Source: Elusimicrobiota bacterium (GTDB lineage Bacteria > Elusimicrobiota > Elusimicrobia > Elusimicrobiales > Elusimicrobiaceae). Taken from it: a stretch of 64,000 nucleotides of DNA. The notes beneath the pieces are model-generated. The model was given only the letters and a program-made list of their open reading frames with translations. It was not told the DNA's origin and made no database searches. The position numbers and the translations under genes are program-made. The DNA is taken from contig WRFH01000003.1 in the NCBI GenBank assembly GCA_009778915.1, positions 1 through 64,000 on the forward strand, written 5' to 3'. The first letter of the stretch is position 1, and every line of letters begins with the position of its first letter. Shown one piece after another: positions 44,628 through 52,361 of this stretch.

Positions 44628-44755
44628 CAATAATACTCCGTCCTCAACCTTTTTCTTCCCTTTTTAAGAGAAGTGCCCGAAGAGCGAAGGGTTTTGAACC
44701 CGGTTTAAAACCCCTCCCCGGCTTTGCCGGTACTCCCCTTAAAAAGGGGAGAAAA
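44628..44755 (-). repeat. Palindrome-rich repeat region upstream of rarA
   Basis: Contains several hairpins: CTCCCCTT/AAGGGGAG (44,733-44,751), GGGTTTT/AAAACCC (44,689-44,713) and CCGG-type GCTTTGCCGG. Its rarA-proximal end reads TTGAGGACGGAGTATTATTG on the minus strand, the same as in front of xerC. Looks like a dispersed palindromic element whose edge provides the rarA Shine-Dalgarno (GAGGACGGAG). Confidence 0.65.
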
Positions 44756-45193
44756 TTAAAAAATTATATCGCGGTTTCTGTCTTCCGGATTTTCCAATGC
44801 GCCGTAAGCCGCGTAAAGTTTTTGGGCCGGAGCGTTCCAGTCCGCCACCTGCCAGCGCACGCCGGCGCATTTTTGCTTTTTTGCCTCGGCGATAACCGCT
44901 TCAAGCAGTTTGCGGCCCAGTCCTTTGCGGCGGTAAGGCTCAAGCACAAACAGGTCGTCCATATACAAAGTTTTGCCGGTGAAAGTGTGGTAAGAGTAAA
45001 AAAATATAGCGTAAGCTAAAATATTCCCGGCCGCGTCTTTTGCCAAGAACCCACTGAAAAAATCTTTTTCCGCTTTCATTCTTTGGAGTGAGTTTGAAAA
45101 TTTTCTTTCCTCAAAATCCGCAAATTCTTTAAAAAGCACGAACAATTTTTCAAAATCCGCCTCGGTAATTTTTTTTATTTTAAAATCCGTCAT
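44756..45193 (-). CDS. GNAT-family N-acetyltransferase
   Basis: A 145-residue GNAT protein. Motif B/A region LYMDDLFVLEPYRRKGLGRKLLEAVIAEAKK carries the acetyl-CoA loop (RRKGLG), and WNAPAQKLYAAYGA is motif B. It resembles the diamine/small-molecule acetyltransferase branch (FYSYHTFTGKTLYMDDLFV), as in SAT-like GNATs. Substrate unproven. ATG lies 1 nt after the zapA stop, with GGGGAA upstream. Confidence 0.87.
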   Translation of the reverse strand: MTDFKIKKITEADFEKLFVLFKEFADFEERKFSNSLQRMKAEKDFFSGFLAKDAAGNILAYAIFFYSYHTFTGKTLYMDDLFVLEPYRRKGLGRKLLEAVIAEAKKQKCAGVRWQVADWNAPAQKLYAAYGALENPEDRNRDIIF

Positions 45194-45194
45194 G

Positions 45195-45500
45195 CTAATT
45201 CCCCGGCAGACCACGGTTCATGGTGGACTGCAGTTTTAAAATTATTTCGTCCAGCCTCTCCGTTTCTTCTTTTCTCTGCGCGCTGTTGTCGGAACCTTTC
45301 AAATAAACTTCCGCGGCAAATTCCATGGCGGCCATGATAGCCAGTTTGAGCGTGTCGACGGCGCCGGTTCTGTCCGCGATTTCCCCCATGCGCTTTTCAA
45401 CCATGCCGACAAGCGTGGCTATTTCCATAGGCTCCACGCCGTCTATGGCAACCTCCAAAGGTATGCGCCGCACGGTAACTTCTATACCTCTTTTCGCCAT
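45195..45500 (-). CDS. zapA: ZapA-like cell-division protein
   Basis: A 101-residue ZapA-type protein. The N-terminal part (IEVTVRRIPLEVAIDGVEPMEIATLVGMVEKRMGEI) matches the ZapA beta-strand/helix head and the C-terminus is a coiled coil (SDNSAQRKEETERLDEIILKLQ). ZapA crosslinks FtsZ protofilaments. It sits 4 bp after a ZapB-like coiled-coil gene, downstream of pheST, a position known for zapA in other phyla. Confidence 0.8.
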   Translation of the reverse strand: MAKRGIEVTVRRIPLEVAIDGVEPMEIATLVGMVEKRMGEIADRTGAVDTLKLAIMAAMEFAAEVYLKGSDNSAQRKEETERLDEIILKLQSTMNRGLPGN

Positions 45501-45504
45501 GATT

Positions 45505-45735
45505 TTACCTCAATTCTTTTTCAATTCTGGAATGCAGTTTTTTAAGGCTCGCCAGCGTTTCCCGTTTCCAGTCCCGCAACATGCGCACTTCTTCGTCAAC
45601 GCCGCGCAGTCGTTCTATTTGGCTCTCTACGGCGCGCAGCCGGTTTTTTAACGTGAAATTTTCCGCCTCTAAACTTTGCAGTCTTTGGGTTGCCTGCTGG
45701 ACTAATGCCTGCAACTGCGTTATTTTATCTTCCAT
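45505..45735 (-). CDS. Short coiled-coil protein (ZapB-like)
   Basis: A 76-residue all-helical protein with continuous heptads (ITQLQALVQQATQRLQSLEAENFTLKNRL and on) and no TM. Size and coiled-coil nature resemble ZapB, the ZapA-binding division factor, and it is immediately upstream of the ZapA-like gene. Sequence identity to ZapB cannot be claimed from composition alone. Its ATG shares a nucleotide with the pheT stop (TAATG). Confidence 0.6.
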   Translation of the reverse strand: MEDKITQLQALVQQATQRLQSLEAENFTLKNRLRAVESQIERLRGVDEEVRMLRDWKRETLASLKKLHSRIEKELR

Positions 45736-48104
45736 TATTTTCTCATTTCCCCGCCCAGCGCGGTAAGCGCGGCGGCGATTTTGGAAATATTGTCTTCTAC
45801 TTCGCTGTCTTTAAGCGTGCGGTCCATCAGCCAGAAAGAAAAATTTAACGTCACGCTTTTTTTGCCTTCCGGCAGGTTCGGGCCGGTGTAAACGTCGGTT
45901 AAATTATAAGACATTTTTGACCATACTCCGGCGGAGTTTACAGCTTTTTCAATTTCCGCGTAATGCAAACTTTTGTCAAATACAAAAGACAAATCCCTGT
46001 AAGAAGACGGGAACTGCGGCACGTCGGCCGCCGGCTTAAATTCCTGCGCTTTAAATTTTTTCTCAAGCGTTTTTAAATTAAAATTAAAAACGTAAATCTC
46101 GTCGTTTTTAAGACCGTAAGCCTTTGCCGTTAACGGGTGCAGTCTGCCGAAAAAACCGACCGCTTTCCCGCCGTCTAAAACGTCCATGCAGATTTTTGGG
46201 TGCATATACGCCGGCGCGGTTTTTGAGACGGCAAAAGTAACGCCTTCAAAATCTTTAATAACTTGCGCGGCAAGCCCTTTTATAAAATAAAAATCCGCCG
46301 GCACGGTTTTTTGCGCGAAATATTCCGGCGACGCCGCGCCGCAGACTATGCCGGCGACGGCCCAGCTTTCCACCGGGAAACCTTTCATATTCGCGTACTC
46401 TTTGCCGGTTTCAAACAGTTTATAATCTGTTGCGCCGCGGCTTTGGTTAAACGCCGCGTTTTTCAAAAGGCCGGGCAGCAGGGAAGGGCGCATGAACTGC
46501 CATTCCTCGCTTATCGGATTGGCAAGTTCGACGGTAAATTTTTTGTCAAAATAAAAATTGTCCAAATCTCTGCCGGAAATAAAATCAAAATTTTTGCACT
46601 CGCAAAAACCGGCAGACGTTAAAACGGCGGCAAACTTTGCGCCGCAGTCGACGTTTTTGGGATTATCCGCGAAGGCGACGCTGGCGCGCGTTGAAGAAAC
46701 GGGAATATTTTCAAACCCGTTAAACCGCGCAGCTTCCTCAGCCAAATCCCATTTGTGCGCCAAATCGCGCCTGTGCGCCGGAGCGGTAAATTTCCACGGC
46801 GTTTTGCCGCCGTCAAATTTGCCCAGCGCGGCAAAAATTTGTTTCAATTTTTCTTCCGCGATTTCCATTCCCAGAATTTTATAAATATCCTGCGGCGTAA
46901 AAACGACTTCCGGCGAAACATACGGGACGGGATAAACGTCCGTCGCCGCGCTTGCGGTTCCGCCGCAAATTTCCTGAACCAAATTTGTCGCGCGCGCCAA
47001 AGCCGTCAGCGTCAACGAAATGTCCGCGCCGCGCTCAAAACGCTGGCTGGCCTCGCTTGACATGCCGAAACGCTTGGCGGTTTTATTAATCGTCGGCGGG
47101 TTAAAATACGCGGCTTCAATAAAAATATCATAAGTATTTTCTTTTATGCCGGACTCTTTTCCGCCCATAATACCGGCCAGAGCAACGACTTTTGAATTAT
47201 CCGCTATAACCAAATCCTGCGCGTTAAGTTCAAGTTTGCTGCCGTCTAAGGTTTCAAATTTTTCACCGTCCGCAGCCGCGCGCACGTTAATGCCGCCGTC
47301 AATGCTTTTTAAATCAAAAAAGTGCAACGGCAAACCTAAATCATAAAGCACGTAATTGCTTATATCAACCAAAGCGTTTTTACCGTTAACGCCCATCGCG
47401 GCGAGGCGCTGCGTAATCCACGCCGGAGCAGCAGTATTTTTAACGCCGCGCACCGTGCGCCCGCTGTAACGCCCGCACAACGAAGAAGAAATTTTTACGC
47501 CGAATGCTTTGCCTTCTTCTTTAACGGGTTTAAGATTAATTTTTTTAAGCGGAATATTTAACAGAATGGACAGTTCCCGCGCTATGCCGAGGTGGGACAG
47601 CAGGTCCGGCCTGTTCGGCGTAATTTCAAGGTCAAAAATATAGTCCGGCTTGCCGTAAAGCGTGCTGACGTCTATCCCGATTGCAAGGTTTTTGTCAAGG
47701 TGCAAAATGCCTTCCGCGCGTTTTTCAACCAGCCCGAGTTCGTCGGCGGAACAAATCATGCCGTCGGATTTTATGCCGCGTATGACCGCCGCCGTCAAAA
47801 TGTTTGAGCCCAGCCGCGCGCCTTCACGCGCCAACGGAACTATTATCCCCACTTCCAGATTTTTCGCGCCGCAGACAACTTTTCTGACGCCGGAACCGGT
47901 GTCCAAATCAACCAAAGACAATTTATCCGCGTTCGGATGTTTTTCAATTTTTAAAATTTTGGCTGTGTGGACGCCTTCAAAATCCGCGCCGGTTTTTTTG
48001 AGTTCCGCCGTTTCTATGCCGAGCGCGGCAAGCTTGGCCGCCAGCTCCGCGGCGGGCAAATCCACGTCGATAAAATCTTTAAGCCATGAGTAAAGTATCT
48101 TCAT
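45735..48104 (-). CDS. pheT: Phenylalanyl-tRNA synthetase beta subunit
   Basis: A 789-residue subunit. N-terminal tRNA-binding OB domain (about 40-150; VHTAKILKIEKHPNADKLSLVDLDTG), B3/B4 editing domain (LFGARYSGRTVRG-like CGRYSGRTVRG), B5 domain (about 400-470), the catalytic-like core and a C-terminal FDX-ACB anticodon-binding domain (PAADVPQFPSSYRDLSFVFD). Size is standard. It begins at the stop of pheS and is coupled to it. Confidence 0.96.
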   Translation of the reverse strand: MKILYSWLKDFIDVDLPAAELAAKLAALGIETAELKKTGADFEGVHTAKILKIEKHPNADKLSLVDLDTGSGVRKVVCGAKNLEVGIIVPLAREGARLGSNILTAAVIRGIKSDGMICSADELGLVEKRAEGILHLDKNLAIGIDVSTLYGKPDYIFDLEITPNRPDLLSHLGIARELSILLNIPLKKINLKPVKEEGKAFGVKISSSLCGRYSGRTVRGVKNTAAPAWITQRLAAMGVNGKNALVDISNYVLYDLGLPLHFFDLKSIDGGINVRAAADGEKFETLDGSKLELNAQDLVIADNSKVVALAGIMGGKESGIKENTYDIFIEAAYFNPPTINKTAKRFGMSSEASQRFERGADISLTLTALARATNLVQEICGGTASAATDVYPVPYVSPEVVFTPQDIYKILGMEIAEEKLKQIFAALGKFDGGKTPWKFTAPAHRRDLAHKWDLAEEAARFNGFENIPVSSTRASVAFADNPKNVDCGAKFAAVLTSAGFCECKNFDFISGRDLDNFYFDKKFTVELANPISEEWQFMRPSLLPGLLKNAAFNQSRGATDYKLFETGKEYANMKGFPVESWAVAGIVCGAASPEYFAQKTVPADFYFIKGLAAQVIKDFEGVTFAVSKTAPAYMHPKICMDVLDGGKAVGFFGRLHPLTAKAYGLKNDEIYVFNFNLKTLEKKFKAQEFKPAADVPQFPSSYRDLSFVFDKSLHYAEIEKAVNSAGVWSKMSYNLTDVYTGPNLPEGKKSVTLNFSFWLMDRTLKDSEVEDNISKIAAALTALGGEMRK

Positions 48105-49147
48105 TAAAATTGCCTCAAAATTCTTAAATCATTTTCATAAAAAGCGCGGATATCTTTAATATTGAGCAGCATCATCGCCAGACGCTCAACGCCCATGCCG
48201 AAAGCGTAACCGCTGTAAACTTCCGGGTCAATGCCGACATTGCGCAAAACCTGCGGGTGAACAATACCCGCGCCCAACATCTCTTTCCAGCCTGTGCCTT
48301 TGCAGAAAGCGCACGGTGATTTACCGTCGCAAAAAACGCATTTGACGTCCACCTCAACGCCCGGCTCCACGAACGGGAAATACGACGGGCGGAAACGGAC
48401 TTCCGCTTTCGCGCCGAATAGTCCTTTCATAAAAGCGGTCAAATCGCTTTTCAAATCGGCAAGGCTGACGTTTTTGTCGACGTACAAACCTTCTATCTGG
48501 TTAAAGACGGGGCTGTGCGACGCGTCAATATCGTCCTTGCGGAACACGCGGCCGGGGGACATTATACGCAGCGGCGGCTTATTTTTTTCCATATAGCGCA
48601 CCTGCACGTTGGACGTATGCGTGCGCAATACCATGCCGGGTTTTCCGGCGATAAAAAACGTGTCCTGCATGTCCCGCGCCGGGTGGTGGGCCGGAATATT
48701 TAGATAATCAAAATTATATTTTTCTTCTTCAATCTGCGGCCCGTCCGCCCAGACAAAACCGAGTTTTGACAACACCGCCGTCATGCGGTTAAGCGCGATT
48801 GTCAGCGGGTGATAGTGGCCGGCGGCAACGGGCGCGCCGGGCAGAGTTAAATCAATATTCGTTTTTTCTAAATCCGCGTTTAATTTCGCGGCGACTAAAG
48901 TCATCTCTTTTGACTCAAAAGCGGCTTCAAGATTTTTTTTAAGTTCGTTGCCGAGCGGGCCGGCTTCCTTTTTTTCTTCAATGGAAAAATCTTTCAGGTT
49001 TTTAAGAAGTTCCGTCAAGGCGCCTTTGCGGCCGAGGCTGGCAACGCGCGCGGCTTCCAATACGTCCGCGTCCGCGGCGGCGGCGATTTGCTTTTTATAT
49101 TCCGCCTCTACGGCGGCGCATTTTTGTTTCCACTCTGTTAAGTTCAT
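48104..49147 (-). CDS. pheS: Phenylalanyl-tRNA synthetase alpha subunit
   Basis: A 347-residue class II synthetase subunit. N-terminal coiled coil (1-90), motif 1 around GHYHPLTIALNRM, motif 2 RTHTSNVQVRYM, GRVFRKDDIDASHSPVFNQIEGL, and motif 3 GYAFGMGVERLAMMLLNIKDIRAFYENDLRIL. Four Cys in VDVKCVFCDGKSPCAFCKGTGWKE replace the usual sequence between motifs 2 and 3; a similar Cys cluster occurs in some PheS. No PheM-type leader peptide is seen in front of it. Confidence 0.96.
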   Translation of the reverse strand: MNLTEWKQKCAAVEAEYKKQIAAAADADVLEAARVASLGRKGALTELLKNLKDFSIEEKKEAGPLGNELKKNLEAAFESKEMTLVAAKLNADLEKTNIDLTLPGAPVAAGHYHPLTIALNRMTAVLSKLGFVWADGPQIEEEKYNFDYLNIPAHHPARDMQDTFFIAGKPGMVLRTHTSNVQVRYMEKNKPPLRIMSPGRVFRKDDIDASHSPVFNQIEGLYVDKNVSLADLKSDLTAFMKGLFGAKAEVRFRPSYFPFVEPGVEVDVKCVFCDGKSPCAFCKGTGWKEMLGAGIVHPQVLRNVGIDPEVYSGYAFGMGVERLAMMLLNIKDIRAFYENDLRILRQF

Positions 49148-49149
49148 AG

Positions 49150-49644
49150 TTACCTGTAATTTGTAAATTGCAAATCAACGCCGGCGTCCTGCCCGCGCAG
49201 CAAAGCCATAACCGCCTGTAAATCGTCTTTTGATTTGGACGATATTCTCAGCTGGTCTCCTTGTATGGACGCGGTTACCTTTATTTTGGAATCTTTAATG
49301 GCTTTAACCAGTTCCTTCGCTTTTTCCGACGGGATGCCCTGCTGGATTTTGATAATCTGCTTAGCCGCGCCGCCTAAGGCCGACTCTATTTTTTCCGGTT
49401 TAAAATTTTTAAGCGCTACGCCGCGTTTAGACATCCTCGTCTGCAAAATATCATATAAAGCCTTAATTTTAAACTCGTCCGCTGAAGAGAGTTTTATATT
49501 ATTCTCTTTTCTGTTAAGTTCAATATTGGAATTTGAATCTTTAAAATCATACCTGTTGGTAATTTCTTTGAGGGCTGTGTTAATAGCCTCTTCAATTAAA
49601 TTCATGTCCACCTTGGACACAACGTCAAAACTGTATTCCGCCAT
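49150..49644 (-). CDS. YajQ-family nucleotide-binding protein
   Basis: A 164-residue protein matching YajQ from end to end: EYSFDVVSKVDMNLIEEAINTALKEITNRYDFKDSNSNIELNRKENNI, and the C-terminal KVTASIQGDQLRISSKSKDDLQAVMALLRG. YajQ proteins bind nucleotides, and some bind cyclic-di-GMP; cellular role varies. Stop is 2 nt before pheS begins. Confidence 0.93.
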   Translation of the reverse strand: MAEYSFDVVSKVDMNLIEEAINTALKEITNRYDFKDSNSNIELNRKENNIKLSSADEFKIKALYDILQTRMSKRGVALKNFKPEKIESALGGAAKQIIKIQQGIPSEKAKELVKAIKDSKIKVTASIQGDQLRISSKSKDDLQAVMALLRGQDAGVDLQFTNYR

Positions 49645-49655
49645 AATTAATCTCC

Positions 49656-50885
49656 CTATGCAGTCTGTTTTTTATCCCTGAAAAATATTATAAATAACGC
49701 CGCTATTACAAGCGCGTATATTGAAAAAGACAGCCATATGCCGTGCCAGTTTTTAATATCGCCATGGGTGAAAAAAGCGTCTATAACAACACCGCTTACA
49801 AAACTGCCTATCACGGCGCCCACGCCGTTTGTGCACATCATAAAAAGTCCCTGCGCGCTGGAACGCATTTTTGGTTCTACGGTATTGTCCACGTATAAAG
49901 AGCCAGAGATATTAAAAAAGTCAAACGCCATGCCGTACACTATGCAGGAAAGGATTATCATCCAAAATCTGCCCACGGGGTCCGCATAGGCAAATAAACC
50001 GAAGCGCAGCACCCACGCGATTATACTCATAAGCATTACTTTTTTTATGCCGAACCGTTTTAAGAAAAAAGGTATTGTCAAAATAAAAAGCGTTTCCGAC
50101 ATTTGGGATATTGACATTATGATGGTGGAAAATCTTACGACGTAAGAATCAGCGTAAATGGGGATGCGTTTGAAATCGTCCAAAAATACGTCGCCGTACG
50201 CGTTGGTAAGCTGCAGCGCCGCGCCCAAGAAAATCGAAAATAAGAAAAACAGCGCAAGCTGTTTGTTTTTAAATAGAGAAAACGCGTCCAGCCCCATGGC
50301 CTGGGCCAATGTTTTTTTATCATTATCTTTTGACGGCGGGCAGGCGGGCAGCGTAAACGCGTATAACCCAAGCGCGAACGCGGCGCAGGCCGCTATATAA
50401 AACTGGTTCGGAGAGCTTTTGTTCCCGGTTAAATTTACCAGCCACATAGCCGCTATAAAACCTATGGTGCCGAACACGCGTATGGGCGGAAAAGCCTTTA
50501 CCGTGTCTAGCCCCTCCCTTTTCAACACCGTGTAAGCTACGGAATTTGAAAGCGCCAGCGTGGGCATATAAAACAACATAGCCGCCAAAATGCCCCAGAA
50601 AAATACCGTCGGGTTGTTAATAAAAGGGATGCATACCAGCGCGGCCGCGTTAAGTATATGCAGCATGCCGTACAAGCGTTCGGCGTTTATCTTTCTGTCG
50701 GCCAGCATGCCCATAAGCGCGGGCATGAAAAGCGACGCTATGCCCATTGTTGAAAACACCGCGCCGAACTGCGCGCCAGACCAGCCTTTTGTCTGAAACC
50801 AGTAATTGCCTATGGTAATAAGCCATGAGCCCCAAATAAAAAACTGCAGGAAATTCATCAACGTAAGACGTAATTTTATGTTCAT
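49656..50885 (-). CDS. NupG-type nucleoside:H+ symporter (MFS)
   Basis: A 409-residue 12-TM MFS protein. The N-terminus (LRLTLMNFLQFFIWGSWLITIGNYWF) and internal AFPPIRVFGTIGFIAAMWLVN are typical of the nucleoside:H+ symporter family (NupG/XapB). Together with deoC and tpiA in the window, this fits nucleoside scavenging. RBS AAAGG lies upstream of ATG. Confidence 0.88.
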   Translation of the reverse strand: MNIKLRLTLMNFLQFFIWGSWLITIGNYWFQTKGWSGAQFGAVFSTMGIASLFMPALMGMLADRKINAERLYGMLHILNAAALVCIPFINNPTVFFWGILAAMLFYMPTLALSNSVAYTVLKREGLDTVKAFPPIRVFGTIGFIAAMWLVNLTGNKSSPNQFYIAACAAFALGLYAFTLPACPPSKDNDKKTLAQAMGLDAFSLFKNKQLALFFLFSIFLGAALQLTNAYGDVFLDDFKRIPIYADSYVVRFSTIIMSISQMSETLFILTIPFFLKRFGIKKVMLMSIIAWVLRFGLFAYADPVGRFWMIILSCIVYGMAFDFFNISGSLYVDNTVEPKMRSSAQGLFMMCTNGVGAVIGSFVSGVVIDAFFTHGDIKNWHGIWLSFSIYALVIAALFIIFFRDKKQTA

Positions 50886-51005
50886 ATGTACCTTTGTCCG
50901 CGCCAGGGAAATAACTGAATATATAATATCAAAAATGAAAGAAGAAGATACCGATTTGCGGAGGCGGGCGGTAAGGAGCGATTTTTTGTTTGAAGCTAAA
51001 TTTGT

Positions 51006-51011
51006 TATAAT
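51006..51011 (+). promoter_or_regulatory. -10 box of tRNA-Met
   Basis: TGTTATAAT is an extended -10 element ending 15 nt before the mature tRNA 5' end, leaving a short 5' leader for RNase P. Confidence 0.6.
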
Positions 51012-51026
51012 TAAGATATATTTTTA

Positions 51027-51100
51027 GCGCCTGTAGCTCAGTTGGTTAGAGCAGCCGACTCATAATCGGCGGGTCGCAGGTTCAAGTCCTGCCGGGCGCA
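51027..51100 (+). tRNA. tRNA-Met (CAT), elongator type
   Basis: Acceptor GCGCCTG/CGGGCGC (one T-G pair), D-arm AGCTCAG, anticodon stem GCCGA/TCGGC with loop CTCATAA (CAT), T-arm GCAGGTTCAAGTCCTGC. G1-C72 excludes the initiator. An Ile(CAT) tRNA read with lysidine is possible and cannot be excluded by eye. CCA is not encoded. Confidence 0.92.
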
Positions 51101-51107
51101 GTACTTT

Positions 51108-51138
51108 AAAAGCCTCCCGTTTCACGGGAGGCTTTTGA
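51108..51138 (+). terminator. Intrinsic terminator after tRNA-Met
   Basis: AAAAGCCTCCCGT/ACGGGAGGCTTTT with loop TTC, 7 nt after the tRNA. Confidence 0.9.
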
Positions 51139-51143
51139 TATAA

Positions 51144-51310
51144 TATAGCAGGTTAGTTTAATATTGACCTATTTATCTGCTATGATTTTTCGGGAAATTT
51201 TAATTTTTTTATGACGCGCATAGCGGTTGGCTATGTAAGGAATAAAAAAACAAAAATTTACCAAAAAGCAGAGATAGAGAAATAGGTCAATATTAAACTA
51301 ACCTGCTATA
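51144..51310. mobile_element. 167-bp inverted-repeat element (MITE-like)
   Basis: Terminal 31-nt perfect inverted repeats: 51,144-51,174 (TATAGCAGGTTAGTTTAATA and on) and its exact complement at 51,280-51,310. Inner segments pair imperfectly (ATCTGCT with AGCAGAGAT; T-rich with A-rich), and the centre holds CATAGC..GCTATG, so the whole element can fold into one long hairpin. No ORF. Each terminus is TATAGCAGG, consistent with a TA target duplication as made by IS630/mariner-like transposases; that link is inference. It lies exactly between tRNA-Met and tRNA-Pro. Confidence 0.75.
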
Positions 51311-51313
51311 AGA

Positions 51314-51390
51314 CGGGGCATGGCTCAATTGGCTAGAGCGCTCGGTTTGGGACCGAGAGGTTCCCGGTTCAAGTCCGGGTGCCCCGACCA
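51314..51390 (+). tRNA. tRNA-Pro (TGG)
   Basis: Acceptor CGGGGCA/TGCCCCG, anticodon stem CTCGG/CCGAG with loop TTTGGGA (TGG), T-arm CCCGGTTCAAGTCCGGG, discriminator A and an encoded CCA. The first base is only 4 nt after the inverted-repeat element. Confidence 0.95.
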
Positions 51391-51410
51391 TTATTCGCGG
51401 GGGTTTGATT

Positions 51411-52361
51411 TTGAATACAAAAAGCGGCCGTTATCATAATTCCCGGACACTTCTGCTTTCCCGGCGCGATATTGATAATATCGAGCAAAAAGACGGCGCG
51501 CGCGTCGTTATCTACAAACGGATTACGCCGGAATTTAAGTTTGACACTCTATTGCTCTCGCCTTTCGCGCTAGTTCCGCAAAATTCTTCTTTGCTGCTGG
51601 AAGTGAAAATTTTAAAAAATAAAACGGAAACGCCGTGGCTAAAAATAGCGGAGTTCGGACATACGGAAAATATAAGTTTCCCGCCGCAGGCCTCAGCGCT
51701 CGGCGCCGTAGAAACTGATATTTTTAAATGTAAAAATTACGCCGCAGCTTTCACGGTTCGTTTGACAATAAAAGGTAAAACCACTTTAAACGGCATAGCC
51801 GCAATCGTCACAAAATATAAAAGTGCGTTTGACGCGGGCCGCGCCGTAGGCGCGCCGTTCAAACTTCACGTTCCGACGCTTAGCCAGATGGAACACGGCG
51901 GCAAAATTAAAAAAAGAATTTGCAGTCCGGCATGCCTTACTATGTTGCTGAACTATTACGGCTTTAACCAAAAATTAGCCGATGTCTGCGCCGGAGTTTA
52001 TGATAAAAACGCCGATATTTACGGCAACTGGATTTTTAATACTTTCTACGCCGGCAGATTCGGACTTACCGCCTATGCCGCGCGGTTTGACACTATGGAA
52101 GACGCGCGGGCTTTTGTCAGCCGCGGCATGCCGCTGATAGCCAGTATTTCTTTTAAAGAAGGAGAACTTGATAATTCCCCCCTCTCTTCCACGGCGGGCC
52201 ATCTTGTTTTAATAAAAGGTTTTGACGGGAACGGCGGAGTGATAGTAAATGATCCGGCGGCGGCTTCCGACGGAGAAGTTGAAAGAATTTATGACGGCGC
52301 GCAGTTTGCGACGGCGTGGCTCAAAAATAAACGCGGTCTCGCTTACATAATTAAACCATGA
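51411..52361 (+). CDS. C39-like papain-fold peptidase
   Basis: A 316-residue protein without signal peptide. Residues 1-150 are beta-rich and not recognised. The C-terminal half is a Peptidase_C39_2 domain: catalytic Cys in RICSPACLTMLLNYYG (about 171), His in AGHLVLIKGF and Asp in VIVNDPAA. Such proteins process or degrade peptides. The next gene, a peptide-binding lipoprotein, overlaps it by 4 nt, which supports peptide use. Start TTG chosen because GCGGGGG lies 7 nt upstream; a TTG two codons earlier is possible. Its promoter must lie in or before tRNA-Pro. Confidence 0.8.
   Translation: MNTKSGRYHNSRTLLLSRRDIDNIEQKDGARVVIYKRITPEFKFDTLLLSPFALVPQNSSLLLEVKILKNKTETPWLKIAEFGHTENISFPPQASALGAVETDIFKCKNYAAAFTVRLTIKGKTTLNGIAAIVTKYKSAFDAGRAVGAPFKLHVPTLSQMEHGGKIKKRICSPACLTMLLNYYGFNQKLADVCAGVYDKNADIYGNWIFNTFYAGRFGLTAYAARFDTMEDARAFVSRGMPLIASISFKEGELDNSPLSSTAGHLVLIKGFDGNGGVIVNDPAAASDGEVERIYDGAQFATAWLKNKRGLAYIIKP

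Noticed and set aside
44628-44755. CRISPR array
   Set aside because: The hairpins are unequal, with no regular direct repeat and spacer pattern; no cas genes nearby.
51144-51310. Tandem terminators or a structured regulatory RNA
   Set aside because: The 31-nt perfect terminal repeats with no T-tail and identical outer ends fit a transposon-derived element better, though an RNA role is not excluded.
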